64,000 nt of DNA from Pseudomonas sp. B21-040 (GTDB taxonomy: Bacteria; Pseudomonadota; Gammaproteobacteria; Pseudomonadales; Pseudomonadaceae): NCBI RefSeq assembly GCF_024748695.1, contig NZ_CP087176.1:5883501-5947500 (forward strand), read 5' to 3'. Shown here piece after piece: positions 47,358 to 56,456 of this stretch. The first letter of the stretch is position 1; each line of letters starts with the position of its first letter. A program made the translations under genes and the position numbers. The notes under the pieces were generated by a model, which searched no databases, was not told the DNA's origin, and was given only the letters and a program-made list of their open reading frames with translations.

Positions 47358-47490
47358 TGTAGCAGCTGGCGAAGCCTGCGTTCGGCGGCGCAGCCGTCGT
47401 GAAACCTGCACACTCGATCAGTCTGATACACCGCGCCACCTGAATTTACGACGGCTGCGCCGCCGAACGCAGGCTTCGCCAGCGGCTACA
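47358..47490. repeat. REPIN of the GTAGCAGCTGGCGAAGCC family
   Basis: Arms TGTAGCAGCTGGCGAAGCC and GGCTTCGCCAGCGGCTACA with paired inner segments CAGCCGTCGTGAAA / TTTACGACGGCTG. It lies in the 282-base gap between ribA and the periplasmic binding protein gene; nothing else is seen in that gap. Confidence 0.85.
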
Positions 47491-47495
47491 TGTGT

Positions 47496-48227
47496 TCAGT
47501 TCGCGTCAAAGGGGTAAGGCTGTTTCCAGCGCTCGAAGATCGGCTTCAACTGACCGCTTTTCACCAGCGTATCCATGCGCTGGTCAAACAACTCCATCAA
47601 CGTACGAGCCCTGGGCGTATTGGCGAAGCACAGGTAAAGCGGCAATTCTGCGATAGGCGTGCGACGGAACAGGGAGGGATCTTTGGCCCGCTTGAGGACG
47701 TAATCGATCTCGGTCAGCGCATCGATGTAAAAGTCGGCGCGGTCGTGAATCAGCATCGACAAAATGCCGGTGCGCCGAATGACCTCGTTATAGCGACGCA
47801 CGTTGGGCAGGTAATTCTGGTACTCGTAACCGCGGACCCAGGCCAGTCGATAGTTGCCGAGGGTCTGCGGGGTCGGCACCGGATGACTGGCCAGGCCCAG
47901 GGCATAGATGTGATCGGTATCGTAATTCCAGCGCGGATATAGCAGGTCGCTGACGTCATTGTGATACGCGCCGACACAGGCATCCACGTCACCGCGCTGG
48001 GTCAGGCCCACGGCGCGGGTATAAGGTTCAATGCGGATGTCCAGCTTGACCCCGGCCGGCTCGAAGATAGCCCGCAACACGTCCCAGCCAAGGCCATGCC
48101 CGTCAGCAGCGGTGTAGTCTTCCCATTCTTCGCTGGCCAGATGAATCACGGTCGGCGGCTCGTCCCCCGCCTGTGCAAGCGAGCAAAACAGGGCGAAAAA
48201 CATCACCACCAACCCGCGCAGAGCCAT
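47496..48227 (-). CDS. Periplasmic amino-acid-type binding protein (SBP_bac_3), solitary
   Basis: 243 residues, signal peptide MALRGLVVMFFALFCSLAQA. Family 3 solute-binding fold: VIHLASEEWEDYTAADGHGLGWDVLRAIFEPAGVKLDIRIEPYTRAVGLTQRGDVDACVGAYHND, which has the usual first lobe but lacks an obvious amino-acid carboxylate-binding Arg motif. No transporter subunits are adjacent, so it may be an orphan sensor-like protein. It begins 21 bases after pgpA and is probably the last gene of the nrdR-rib-nusB-thiL-pgpA run. Confidence 0.82.
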   Translation of the reverse strand: MALRGLVVMFFALFCSLAQAGDEPPTVIHLASEEWEDYTAADGHGLGWDVLRAIFEPAGVKLDIRIEPYTRAVGLTQRGDVDACVGAYHNDVSDLLYPRWNYDTDHIYALGLASHPVPTPQTLGNYRLAWVRGYEYQNYLPNVRRYNEVIRRTGILSMLIHDRADFYIDALTEIDYVLKRAKDPSLFRRTPIAELPLYLCFANTPRARTLMELFDQRMDTLVKSGQLKPIFERWKQPYPFDAN

Positions 48228-48248
48228 CCTGAACCCTCTCTTCGCCCA

Positions 48249-48752
48249 TCAGGCGAACATCCGTACCAGCCCTTGCATCGCCAACCAGGCAAATACGCCT
48301 GCCAACACGTCGTCGAGCATGATCCCGACGCCGCCATGCACATGCCGGTCGATCCAGCGAATCGGCCAGGGCTTGAGAATGTCGAAGAAGCGAAACATCA
48401 GGAAACCCGCCAGCAACCAGTACCAACCTTCCGGCACCAGCCACAGGGTGATCCACATCCCGACCATTTCGTCCCAGACGATGCCCTCGTGGTCGTGCAC
48501 TCGCAAATCGTCGGCTACTTTGCCGCACAGCCAGAAGCCGAACAGCATGGTGATGCCGAGCATCAGCCAGTAACCCCAATCGGGCAGCATCTGCCACAAC
48601 GGAATAAAAGGTAGCGCAACCAACGAACCCCAGGTGCCCGGTGCTTTTGGCAGGGTGCCCGAGCCGAAGCCGAACGCCAGGAAGTGCCAGGGATTGCGCC
48701 AGACCGATGGCGGTACGAACTCCGCCGGGACCTGTTTGGGATGATCTGTCAC
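48249..48752 (-). CDS. pgpA: Phosphatidylglycerophosphatase A
   Basis: 167 residues, several membrane helices. Dephosphorylates phosphatidylglycerophosphate to phosphatidylglycerol. Conserved blocks: FGFGSGTLPKAPGTWGSLVALP, HDHEGIVWDEMVGMWITL, FLMFRFFDILKPWPIRWIDRHVHGGVGIMLDDVLAG. It overlaps thiL by four bases, the usual thiL-pgpA pair. Confidence 0.95.
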   Translation of the reverse strand: MTDHPKQVPAEFVPPSVWRNPWHFLAFGFGSGTLPKAPGTWGSLVALPFIPLWQMLPDWGYWLMLGITMLFGFWLCGKVADDLRVHDHEGIVWDEMVGMWITLWLVPEGWYWLLAGFLMFRFFDILKPWPIRWIDRHVHGGVGIMLDDVLAGVFAWLAMQGLVRMFA

Positions 48753-49714
48753 GGTGTCTCCCGAAAATGTTGATAGCCCCGGGTTTGCGGGGTGATGTCT
48801 TGTCCTGCGGCGTCCAGCAGTTGCACGCCCTGCCCCGACACAACGCGCCCGATCACATGGATTGGCCAGCCATCGGTCAGCAAGGCAGGCAATTCGACGG
48901 ACGGCAGGGTAAAGGCCAGCACGTAATCGTCGCCGCCACTCAGGGCAGCCATTTCAGCATCGGACTGGCCGAGGAAGGCGACCAATGCCTTCGACAAAGG
49001 CAACTTACTACGCTCGACCTGAATGCCGACCTGCGAGGCGAGCGCAATATGCCCGCAATCGGCGAGCAAGCCGTCGGAGATATCGAGCGCCGATGTCGCC
49101 TTGCCACGCAACGCCTGGCCCAACGCGAGTTGCGGTTGTGGCGCCCAGTAGTGCGCCAGCAATGGCTCGGCAATGGCCGTCTCGGTCATCCGCTGGCCAA
49201 GCACCAGTGGAAGTGCCCCGGCCGCATTGCCCAACTCGCCACCGACGCACAACAAATCGCCCGGCTTCGCGCCACTGCGGGTCAGCGCCTGACCGACCGG
49301 CACACGGCCAAACACGGTCATGGTCAGGCTCAGCGGCCCACGGGTGGTATCGCCGCCCACCAGCGCCACGCCGCAGCCTTGCGCCATCAGGTTCAAACCA
49401 CGGGCATAGGCTTGCAGCCAATCGGCGGTCACCGTCGGCAAGGTCAGGGCAAGGGTAAAGGCAACGGGGGTGGCGCCCATGGCGGCCAGATCGCTGACCG
49501 CTACGGCCAGCGAGCGCTGACCGAGCAGAAACGGATCGCAAGGGTCGGCGAAATGTACACCGGCCACCAGCGTATCGGTAGAAATCGCCAACTGCTCCCC
49601 GGGGGGAACAGCCAGCAAGGCGCAGTCATCGCCGATTCCAAGGGCAACGCCTTCGCCGCCCTGCGCACAAGGCGCGGCGGCGAAGAAATTGCGGATCAGC
49701 TCAAACTCGCCCAT
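48749..49714 (-). CDS. thiL: Thiamine-monophosphate kinase
   Basis: 321 residues. ATP-dependent phosphorylation of thiamine monophosphate to the active pyrophosphate. Family motifs: MGEFELIRNFF, GIGDDCALL, STDTLVAGVHF, SLAVAVSDLAAMGATP, GGDTTRG, SALDISDGLLADCGHI. It begins 18 bases after nusB. The C-terminus IVSGQGVQLLDAAGQDITPQTRGYQHF is typical of Pseudomonas ThiL. Confidence 0.95.
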   Translation of the reverse strand: MGEFELIRNFFAAAPCAQGGEGVALGIGDDCALLAVPPGEQLAISTDTLVAGVHFADPCDPFLLGQRSLAVAVSDLAAMGATPVAFTLALTLPTVTADWLQAYARGLNLMAQGCGVALVGGDTTRGPLSLTMTVFGRVPVGQALTRSGAKPGDLLCVGGELGNAAGALPLVLGQRMTETAIAEPLLAHYWAPQPQLALGQALRGKATSALDISDGLLADCGHIALASQVGIQVERSKLPLSKALVAFLGQSDAEMAALSGGDDYVLAFTLPSVELPALLTDGWPIHVIGRVVSGQGVQLLDAAGQDITPQTRGYQHFRETP

Positions 49715-49732
49715 CGCAGACCCAAGCGCTAA

Positions 49733-50233
49733 TTAGCGCTTGAACGCCTTGACTTCAGCTTCACGCAGACGTGGGGCCAGCTTGTCGAGTACACCGTTGA
49801 CGAACTTGTGGCCGTCGGTGGAACCGAAGACTTTTGCCAGTTCGATACCTTCGTTGATCACAACGCGGTACGGCACGTCGACGCGCTCGAGCAGTTCCCA
49901 GGTGGACAGGCGCAATACCGCCAGTTCAACCGGGTCCAGTTCTTCGATGGTCAGGTCGAGGCAAGGCTTGAGCGCCGCATCGATCTTGTCCTTCTGTGCC
50001 GGAACCCCGTGGAGGATTTCACGGAAGTAGGCACCGTCGACATCACTGAAATCGTTATCGACCCGAAACTGCGCTTCGATCTCGTTCAACGACTGCTTGG
50101 CCATGTGCCATTGGTACAGCGCCTGAGTTGCGAGCTGACGGGCTTCGCGACGCTTGACGCTTTTCGATGGCTTGCCGGCATCCGCAGGCTTTGGATCGCG
50201 CGGGTTGAAACGATCGCTTTCGTCGCTAATCAC
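49733..50233 (-). CDS. nusB: Transcription antitermination factor NusB
   Basis: 166 residues from a GTG that overlaps the ribH stop (GTGA). NusB binds boxA RNA with S10 and keeps rRNA transcription processive. Core: [79 protein letters not shown]. The arginine-lysine-rich N-terminal extension (residues 1-30) is normal in pseudomonads. Position between ribH and thiL is widely conserved. Confidence 0.95.
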   Translation of the reverse strand: MISDESDRFNPRDPKPADAGKPSKSVKRREARQLATQALYQWHMAKQSLNEIEAQFRVDNDFSDVDGAYFREILHGVPAQKDKIDAALKPCLDLTIEELDPVELAVLRLSTWELLERVDVPYRVVINEGIELAKVFGSTDGHKFVNGVLDKLAPRLREAEVKAFKR

Positions 50234-50706
50234 TTGGCCTCCAACTGCGCCAGCAGGCTGACCATTTCCAGAGCGGACAGGGCAGCTTCGGCACCTTTGT
50301 TACCGGCTTTGGTGCCGGAACGTTCGATGGCTTGTTCGATGGAATCAACGGTCAGCACGCCGAACGCGACTGGAACGCCAAATTCCATGGACACCTGGGC
50401 CAGGCCCTTGGTGCATTCGCCCGCCACGTATTCGAAGTGCGGAGTACCGCCACGAATGACCGCGCCCAGGGCGATGATTGCCGCGTATTCGCCCTTCTGA
50501 GCGACTTTCTGCGCAACCAGCGGAATTTCGAAGGCGCCAGGAGCGCGGATGATGGTGATGTCGCTTTCGCTTACGCCGTGGCGAACCAGGGCATCCACTG
50601 CACCGCTGACCAGACTTTCAACGACGAAGCTGTTGAAACGGCCCACTACCAAAGCGTAGCGGCCTTTAGGGGCGATGAAGGTACCTTCGATGGTCTTCAG
50701 GGTCAT
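50230..50706 (-). CDS. ribH: 6,7-dimethyl-8-ribityllumazine synthase
   Basis: 158 residues. Makes lumazine from the ribityl pyrimidine and the C4 sugar phosphate from RibB; forms icosahedral or decameric shells. Motifs: [77 protein letters not shown]. It lies after ribBA across a 91-base gap with a hairpin, and just before nusB. Confidence 0.96.
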   Translation of the reverse strand: MTLKTIEGTFIAPKGRYALVVGRFNSFVVESLVSGAVDALVRHGVSESDITIIRAPGAFEIPLVAQKVAQKGEYAAIIALGAVIRGGTPHFEYVAGECTKGLAQVSMEFGVPVAFGVLTVDSIEQAIERSGTKAGNKGAEAALSALEMVSLLAQLEAK

Positions 50707-50728
50707 TCGTTAGATCTCTTAAAGAGCC

Positions 50729-50751
50729 GGGACGCGTTTTCTACGCGTCCC
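50729..50751. terminator. Perfect hairpin between ribBA and ribH, possible attenuator
   Basis: GGGACGCGT and ACGCGTCCC, nine-base stem with a five-base loop, 22 bases upstream of the ribH start in the direction of transcription. No long T-run follows, so full termination is unlikely; it may trim expression or mark an mRNA processing site. Confidence 0.4.
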
Positions 50752-50797
50752 TCAGTGATGTGTTAACCGCGAATCAAGGACTGGAAATAACCGGTCA

Positions 50798-51889
50798 TTA
50801 TTCGGAGGGCACGTATTCTACAACTTCCAGATCGAAACCGGATATCGCATTAAATTTCATTGGCGCACTCATCAGACGCATTTTGCGCACGCCCAGGTCC
50901 CGAAGGATCTGCGAACCGGCACCGACGATGCTGTAGGTGGTCGGTTTTTTCACCGCCGCCTGGTCAGCGGTTTCGCGGATGTGCGCCAGCAACACGTCGC
51001 CATCCAGCGGGTGACCGAGCAACAGCACCACGCCGCTGCCAGCCTCGGCAACCGCGGCCATGGCGGCGCGCAGGCTCCAGCGGCCCGGCTGCTTGACCAT
51101 CAACAGGTCGCGCAGGGGGTCCATGTTGTGCACCCGAACCAGCGTTGGTTCTTCGGCGCAGACAGTGCCCAGGGTCAGTGCCATGTGCACGTCGCCTTCC
51201 ACGGAATCACGATAGGTCACCAGGTTGAATTGGCCCAGTTCGCTGTCCAGTGGCTGCTCGGCAATCCGCTGAACGGTACGTTCGTGGATCATCCGGTAGT
51301 GGATCAGGTCGGCGATGGTGCCGATCTTGATGTCGTGTTCAGCGGCGAACGCTTCCAGTTCAGCACGACGGGACATGGTGCCGTCGTCGTTCATCACTTC
51401 GCAGATCACGCCGCTCGGCTCGAAACCGGCCATGCGCGCCAGGTCACAGGCCGCTTCAGTGTGGCCTGCGCGAGCGAGGGTGCCGCCGGCCTGGGCCATC
51501 AGCGGGAAGATGTGACCCGGGCTGACGATGTCTTCAGCCTTGGCGTCTTTGGCGGCAGCGGCTTGCACGGTGCGCGCACGATCGGCAGCGGAGATGCCGG
51601 TGGTCACGCCTTCGGCGGCTTCGATGGAGACGGTGAACTTGGTGCCGAAACCGGAACCATTGCGTGGCGCCATCAGCGGCAGCTTCAGCAGCTCGCAACG
51701 CTCGCGGCTCATCGGCATGCAGATCAAGCCACGGGCGTGCTTGGCCATGAAATTGATGTGCTCGGGCTTGCAGCACTCGGCGGCCATGATCAGGTCGCCT
51801 TCGTTCTCGCGGTCTTCGTCATCCATGAGGATGACCATCTTGCCTTGGCGGATGTCTTCAACCAGTTCTTCGATGCTATTGAGCGCCAC
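50798..51889 (-). CDS. ribBA: 3,4-dihydroxy-2-butanone-4-phosphate synthase with degenerate GTP cyclohydrolase II domain
   Basis: 363 residues. The N-terminal half (1-200) is a functional-looking RibB: IRQGKMVILMDDEDRENEGDLI, FMAKHARGLICMPM, GISAADRARTVQ, HIFPLMAQAGGTLARAGHTEAACDLARMAG. The C-terminal half has the GCHII fold but not its zinc cysteines or the RQEGRGIGL loop, so GTP opening must come from RibA. It is the so-called RibBX-like form known from proteobacteria. It starts 16 bases after ribE and is followed by the ribH hairpin. Confidence 0.93.
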   Translation of the reverse strand: MALNSIEELVEDIRQGKMVILMDDEDRENEGDLIMAAECCKPEHINFMAKHARGLICMPMSRERCELLKLPLMAPRNGSGFGTKFTVSIEAAEGVTTGISAADRARTVQAAAAKDAKAEDIVSPGHIFPLMAQAGGTLARAGHTEAACDLARMAGFEPSGVICEVMNDDGTMSRRAELEAFAAEHDIKIGTIADLIHYRMIHERTVQRIAEQPLDSELGQFNLVTYRDSVEGDVHMALTLGTVCAEEPTLVRVHNMDPLRDLLMVKQPGRWSLRAAMAAVAEAGSGVVLLLGHPLDGDVLLAHIRETADQAAVKKPTTYSIVGAGSQILRDLGVRKMRLMSAPMKFNAISGFDLEVVEYVPSE

Positions 51890-51905
51890 AAGGCACCCCC
51901 TTGGG

Positions 51906-52583
51906 TCAGGATTTGAGGTAGCCGTTGGCGGCCAGAAAGCTTTCGGTAATGGTGCTGCCAGGCTTTTGCGAAGAGCTCGGCTCGGCGGCCTTGTCGCCCA
52001 ACAGCAGGCGCTCCAGGTAACGGGCCAGCAAGTCGACTTCCAGATTCACCCGGCGACCTGGCTGGTACGACGCCATGATGGTTTCGCTCAGGGTATGCGG
52101 GATGATCGTCAGCATAAATTCGGCGCCATCGACCGCGTTCACGGTCAGGCTGGTGCCGTCGACGGTGATCGAGCCTTTATGGGCGATGTACTTGGCCAGT
52201 TCTTTCGGCGCACGGATGCGGAATTCCACGGCACGCGCGTTTTCGGTGCGGGCAACCACTTCACCCACGCCATCGACGTGACCGCTGACCAGATGCCCGC
52301 CGAGGCGAGTGGTCGGGGTCAGGGCTTTTTCCAGGTTCACCGGGCTGCCGCTTTTGAGGTCGTTCATGGCGGTGCAGTCGAGGGTTTCGCGGCTGACGTC
52401 GGCGGCAAAGCCGTTGCCCGGCAGTTCAACCGCCGTCAGGCACACGCCGTTGACCGCGATGCTGTCACCCAGCTTGACGTCGCTCAGGTCGAGCTTGCCG
52501 GTTTCTACGTGGACCCGCACATCTCCGCCTTTTGGGGTCAATGCACGAATACTGCCGATGGATTCGATAATGCCGGTAAACAT
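51906..52583 (-). CDS. ribE: Riboflavin synthase alpha chain
   Basis: 225 residues. Dismutates two lumazines to riboflavin. Two repeated lumazine domains are visible: MFTGIIESIGSIRAL with VNGVCLTA, and LGGHLVSGHVDGVGEV with ITVDGTSLTVNAVDG. ATG 52583 (MFTGIIE) is the universal start; the longer open frame upstream runs into ribD. Separated from ribD by 46 bases. It is also called ribC in Pseudomonas lists. Confidence 0.95.
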   Translation of the reverse strand: MFTGIIESIGSIRALTPKGGDVRVHVETGKLDLSDVKLGDSIAVNGVCLTAVELPGNGFAADVSRETLDCTAMNDLKSGSPVNLEKALTPTTRLGGHLVSGHVDGVGEVVARTENARAVEFRIRAPKELAKYIAHKGSITVDGTSLTVNAVDGAEFMLTIIPHTLSETIMASYQPGRRVNLEVDLLARYLERLLLGDKAAEPSSSQKPGSTITESFLAANGYLKS

Positions 52584-52629
52584 GTGGTCCTCCTCGAGAA
52601 CAAAGCCGTCGCTAGGCTGCGGCCAGGAA

Positions 52630-53763
52630 TTATACGCTCGCGGCTGGCGAAGGAATGGCTGTGACCCGCCAGTCATCGCCAACCGCGCGAATTTCGGTGA
52701 TTTTAAGCTCGGGCGCATCCTTCATTTGCGCGAGCGGCCAGTCGAGCAGCGGTCGCGCCGAAGAACCCAGAAACTTGCCGGCGATGAAAATCTGGAACTC
52801 ATCCACCAGGCCTTGCTGAGCGAATGCGCCCGCCAGGCGCGGGCCGGCTTCGACCAACACCTCATTGACGCCACGGGCGGCGAGCTCGACCAGCAATTGC
52901 CGCAGATCGACCTGACCATCGTAGCCGGGCACGATCAGGCATTCCGGGCCGTTGGCGTACTGTTCTTCCACTGCCACGCAGGTGGCGACCAGCGCCGGGC
53001 CGGCCTTGAAGAACGGCGCATCCAGCGGCACCCGCAGGCGACCATCGATCAATACGCGCAGCGGCGGACGGCTCATGGCCAACGCGGTTTGCTGCGCATC
53101 CAGGCCCAACTCGTCAGCGCGCACGGTCAGACGGGCGTTGTCCGCCAGTACCGTGTCGGCGCCGGTCAGCACCACGCTGGCCTGGGCACGCAGCCGCTGC
53201 ACCGCCGAACGCGCGGCGGGGCCGGTGATCCACTGGCTCTCGCCGCTTTCCATCGCCGTGCGACCGTCCAGGCTCATGGCCAACTTGACCCGCACGAACG
53301 GCAAGCCGTGTTCCATGCGCTTAAGGAAGCCTTCGTTGAGCTTGCGCGCTTCGCCTTCCAGCACGCCGCTTTCGGCGGCGATACCGGCTTGGGCCAGACG
53401 TTGCAGACCGCGACCGGCGACGTCCGGGTTCGGGTCCTGCATCGCCGCGACCACACGGGCAACCCCGGCAGTCACCAGCGCATCGGCGCAGGGCGGCGTG
53501 CGGCCGTGATGGCTGCAAGGCTCAAGTGTCACGTAGGCCGTGGCGCCCCGGGCCAATTCACCGGCGGCGCGCAAGGCGTGGACTTCGGCGTGAGGCTCAC
53601 CGGCGCGCTCATGCCAGCCTTCACCGACAATCTGCCCGTCACGCACAATCACACAGCCGACCCGCGGGTTGGGATGCGTCGTGTAATGACCTTTGCGCGC
53701 CAGTTCCAGCGCGCGGGCCATGTAATGGGCGTCGAGGATGGCGAGTTCGGCGGGTGTGCTCAT
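52630..53763 (-). CDS. ribD: Bifunctional riboflavin-specific deaminase/reductase
   Basis: 377 residues. N-terminal deaminase (zinc motif [12 protein letters not shown] and [15 protein letters not shown]) and C-terminal reductase ([47 protein letters not shown]) catalyse steps 2 and 3 of riboflavin synthesis. The ATG overlaps the nrdR stop by four bases, tying deoxyribonucleotide regulation to the riboflavin operon, as in many gammaproteobacteria. Confidence 0.96.
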   Translation of the reverse strand: MSTPAELAILDAHYMARALELARKGHYTTHPNPRVGCVIVRDGQIVGEGWHERAGEPHAEVHALRAAGELARGATAYVTLEPCSHHGRTPPCADALVTAGVARVVAAMQDPNPDVAGRGLQRLAQAGIAAESGVLEGEARKLNEGFLKRMEHGLPFVRVKLAMSLDGRTAMESGESQWITGPAARSAVQRLRAQASVVLTGADTVLADNARLTVRADELGLDAQQTALAMSRPPLRVLIDGRLRVPLDAPFFKAGPALVATCVAVEEQYANGPECLIVPGYDGQVDLRQLLVELAARGVNEVLVEAGPRLAGAFAQQGLVDEFQIFIAGKFLGSSARPLLDWPLAQMKDAPELKITEIRAVGDDWRVTAIPSPAASV

Positions 53764-54224
53764 TCTTTCACCGGCTCACGGGCCAGGCGATCGATCTCTT
53801 CGCGGAACTCGTTGAGGTCCTGGAAGCGGCGATACACCGAAGCGAAGCGGATATAGGCGACTTCGTCGAGCTTTTGCAGCTCGGCCATCACCAGCTCACC
53901 GACCACGAGGGATTTGACCTCGCGTTCGCCAGTGGCGCGCAGTTTGTGTTTGATGTGCACCAGCGACGATTCGAGGCGCTCGACACTCACCGGGCGCTTC
54001 TCCAGCGCTCGCTGCATGCCGGCACGCAGTTTTTCTTCGTCGAACGGCTGGCGACTGCCGTCGGTTTTGATCAGGCGCGGCAACACCAGTTCGGCGGTCT
54101 CAAACGTCGTGAAACGCTCGCCGCAGGCCAGGCATTCACGCCGGCGGCGCACCTGTTCGCCCTCGGCGACCAGACGCGAGTCGATGACCTTGGTGTCGTT
54201 GGCACCGCAGAAGGGACAGTGCAT
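53760..54224 (-). CDS. nrdR: Transcriptional repressor NrdR
   Basis: 154 residues. Zinc-ribbon start [42 protein letters not shown] and an ATP-cone that senses ATP/dATP. Represses ribonucleotide reductase genes. ATG 54224 is the normal start; 19 further in-frame codons upstream are not conserved. First gene of the long minus-strand operon running to pgpA and beyond; its promoter lies in the 127-base gap to the divergent lipoprotein gene. Confidence 0.96.
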   Translation of the reverse strand: MHCPFCGANDTKVIDSRLVAEGEQVRRRRECLACGERFTTFETAELVLPRLIKTDGSRQPFDEEKLRAGMQRALEKRPVSVERLESSLVHIKHKLRATGEREVKSLVVGELVMAELQKLDEVAYIRFASVYRRFQDLNEFREEIDRLAREPVKE

Positions 54225-54351
54225 GGTGGCAGGCAACAAAAAAAGGGAGGGCCATGGTAGCGCATCCCGGTGGCAAGACAAGCCATAGGGTTTGCGGTAT
54301 ACAGTCGGCTATAGCGCTTGATCCGTGGATTTCATCTTGCTGGAGCCATAA

Positions 54352-54816
54352 ATGTCCTTAAGACCGCTCGTTTTGCTCAGTCTTTTCAGCCTGCTGGTGG
54401 CCTGCGGCAGCGATGCGCCCAAGCCCCAGCCACCGACACCCGGCCCGGCACCGCAAGCTGCGCAGAAAAAAGCGCAGGAGTCGGCCAACCTCGGACCGCT
54501 GCCGGCGTATCAACGTGAGTTGAGCGGCACCCTGCAAGGCGTGCCGGCCGGCGCCGAAGTCGAACTGGCGTTGCTGGTGATCGACGAGAAAGATCGCCCG
54601 CAGCAATTGCTCGCCAGTTCCAGCCTGATCGGCACCAATCAAGTGTTGCCGTTTCATCTACGCTTCAACCCGGACTCCTTCCCGAGCGGTGCTCGCGTTG
54701 AACTGCGCGGCCGCGCCAGCCAGTCCGGCCAGCTGATTTTGCATCTGCCGTCGCAGGTCATTTCGCAGCCAACGACACAGGCACTGGGTCAGCTGCAATT
54801 TGTCAAAGCACCATGA
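54352..54816 (+). CDS. YbaY/YscW-type lipoprotein
   Basis: 154 residues. Lipobox signal peptide MSLRPLVLLSLFSLLVAC puts the cysteine at 18. A proline-rich linker (PKPQPPTPGPAPQ) follows, then a lipoprotein domain of the YbaY/YscW family: LSGTLQGVPAGAEVELALLVIDEKDRPQQLLASSS and LPFHLRFNPDSFPSGARVELRGRASQSGQLI. The family is associated with outer-membrane lipoproteins of unclear role. GGAG nine bases before ATG; its stop overlaps the methyltransferase start (ATGA). Confidence 0.8.
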   Translation: MSLRPLVLLSLFSLLVACGSDAPKPQPPTPGPAPQAAQKKAQESANLGPLPAYQRELSGTLQGVPAGAEVELALLVIDEKDRPQQLLASSSLIGTNQVLPFHLRFNPDSFPSGARVELRGRASQSGQLILHLPSQVISQPTTQALGQLQFVKAP

Positions 54817-55469
54817 TTGCACCGCTCGACCTGCAACAGGCCTTGGGTGAACTGCTGGGTGATGCGCAGCTTGTCCCTGTTGCATTGCCCGATACCGACC
54901 TGAAGCTCTGGCTAATCGACGGCGACAACATGGACCGTGCGTTCAGCCCTGAAGAAACCCGACGGATTCTGCATGAGCCGCCGTACTGGAGTTTCTGCTG
55001 GGCCAGCGGCCTGGCGGTGGCGCGCTATCTCGTCGAATTCCCCGAGTGGGTCAAAGGCAAGCGGGTACTGGACTTCGGCGCGGGTTCGGGTATCGCGGGA
55101 ATTGCCGCGGTGAAAGCCGGCGCCCTCGAAGTTGTGGCCTGTGATCTCGATCCGCTGGCCATTGCCGCGTGCCGGGCGAATGCCGAACTCAATGACGTAC
55201 AGCTCAACTATTCGGCAGATTTTTTCGCCGAGGCCGACCGGTTCGATCTGATTCTGGTAGCGGACGTGCTGTACGACCGGGCGAATTTGCCCTTGCTCGA
55301 TGAGTTTTTAACGCGCGGCAATGAGGCGCTGGTGGCCGACTCGCGTGTCAGGGATTTCCGTCACCCGTTGTATCAACGCATCGAGATGCTGGAAGCGATG
55401 ACCCTGCCGGATCTGGCCGAACCCGAAGAGTTTCGGCATGTGAGCCTCTACCACGCGCGGCGTACCTAG
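54813..55469 (+). CDS. Class I SAM-dependent methyltransferase (PrmA/ETFB-lysine type)
   Basis: 218 residues. Motif I VLDFGAGSGIAGIAAVKAGALEVVACDLDPLA and motif II-like DLILVADVLYDRANLPLLDEF point to the PrmA/METTL20-like group that methylates protein lysines, such as ETF beta. The substrate is not predictable from the sequence. Overlaps the lipoprotein gene and is followed by cnoX after 39 bases. Confidence 0.82.
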   Translation: MIAPLDLQQALGELLGDAQLVPVALPDTDLKLWLIDGDNMDRAFSPEETRRILHEPPYWSFCWASGLAVARYLVEFPEWVKGKRVLDFGAGSGIAGIAAVKAGALEVVACDLDPLAIAACRANAELNDVQLNYSADFFAEADRFDLILVADVLYDRANLPLLDEFLTRGNEALVADSRVRDFRHPLYQRIEMLEAMTLPDLAEPEEFRHVSLYHARRT

Positions 55470-55508
55470 CCTTATAGTTGCCACATTCACGCTTTTACGA
55501 GATCCCCC

Positions 55509-56381
55509 ATGAGTCAGGAAACGCCGTACATCTTCGACGCCACGACTGCCGATTTCGACCAGTCGGTGATCGAGAACTCCTTCCACAAACCGGTGCTGGT
55601 GGATTTCTGGGCCGAATGGTGTGCGCCCTGCAAAGTGCTGATGCCGATGCTGCAGACCATCGCCGAAAGCTATCAGGGCGAGTTGCTGCTGGCCAAAGTC
55701 AACTGCGACCTGGAACAAGACATCGTTGCCCGTTTCGGTATTCGCAGCCTGCCGACCGTGGTGCTGTTCAAGGATGGCCAACCGGTTGACGGTTTTGCCG
55801 GTGCGCAACCGGAATCCGCCGTGCGCACGATGCTTGAGCCTCACGTACAAATGCCGCCTCCGGCCGCCTCCGACCCGTTCGAGCAGGCTCAGGCCTTGTT
55901 CGATGACAGTCGTTTCGCCGACGCCGAAGCCGTGCTCAAAGTGCTGCTGGGCGAAGACAACACCAATGCCAAAGCACTGATCCTCTACGCCCGCTGCCTC
56001 ACCGAGCGTGGCGAGTTGGGTGAAGCGCAAACCGTGCTCGACGCGGTCAAGAGCGATGAACATAAAGCGGCCCTGGCCGGCGCCAAGGCGCAGATCCAGT
56101 TTCTCGGCCAGGCCAAGGACCTGCCGGATGCGGCGGACCTGAAAGCACGGCTGGCGAAAAACCCGCTGGATGATGAAGCCGTGTATCAGCTGGCGGTTCA
56201 GCAATTGGCTCGCCAGCAGTACGAAGCGGCCCTGGATGCGTTGCTCAAGCTGTTCATCCGCAATCGCAGCTACAGCGAAGGCTTGCCGCACAAGACCTTG
56301 CTGCAAGTGTTCGAACTGCTGGGCAATGACCACCCGCTGGTGACTACGTACCGTCGCAAACTGTTTGCCGCGCTGTATTAA
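55509..56381 (+). CDS. cnoX: CnoX/YbbN-type thioredoxin-TPR co-chaperone with an intact CXXC
   Basis: 290 residues. Thioredoxin domain (1-110) with active site WCAPC (Cys38, Cys41), then TPR-like helices (about 120-290: FEQAQALFDDSRFADAEAVLKVLL and YEAALDALLKLF). CnoX protects substrates from oxidation and passes them to GroEL. E. coli CnoX lacks the CXXC motif (SQHC); this one retains it and may be redox active. Start is the plain ATG at 55509. It has its own gap after the methyltransferase gene but may be cotranscribed. Confidence 0.87.
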   Translation: MSQETPYIFDATTADFDQSVIENSFHKPVLVDFWAEWCAPCKVLMPMLQTIAESYQGELLLAKVNCDLEQDIVARFGIRSLPTVVLFKDGQPVDGFAGAQPESAVRTMLEPHVQMPPPAASDPFEQAQALFDDSRFADAEAVLKVLLGEDNTNAKALILYARCLTERGELGEAQTVLDAVKSDEHKAALAGAKAQIQFLGQAKDLPDAADLKARLAKNPLDDEAVYQLAVQQLARQQYEAALDALLKLFIRNRSYSEGLPHKTLLQVFELLGNDHPLVTTYRRKLFAALY

Positions 56382-56386
56382 GTCAC

Positions 56387-56456
56387 CTTGTAGGAGCACG
56401 GCTTGCCGGCGATGGCGTCCTAAAGATCGCCATCGCGAGCAAGCTCAGCTCCTACC
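56387..56456. repeat. REPIN that runs into the end of the neighbouring minus-strand gene
   Basis: Inverted arms CTTGTAGGAGCACGGCTTGCC and GAGCAAGCTCAGCTCCTAC. The last four residues and stop of the gene at 56445 lie within its right arm, so the repeat has replaced or supplies that 3' end. Confidence 0.75.

Noticed and set aside
52584-52629. FMN riboswitch before ribE
   Set aside because: The gap is 46 bases, too short, and no RFN-type conserved boxes are seen there or before ribBA or ribH.
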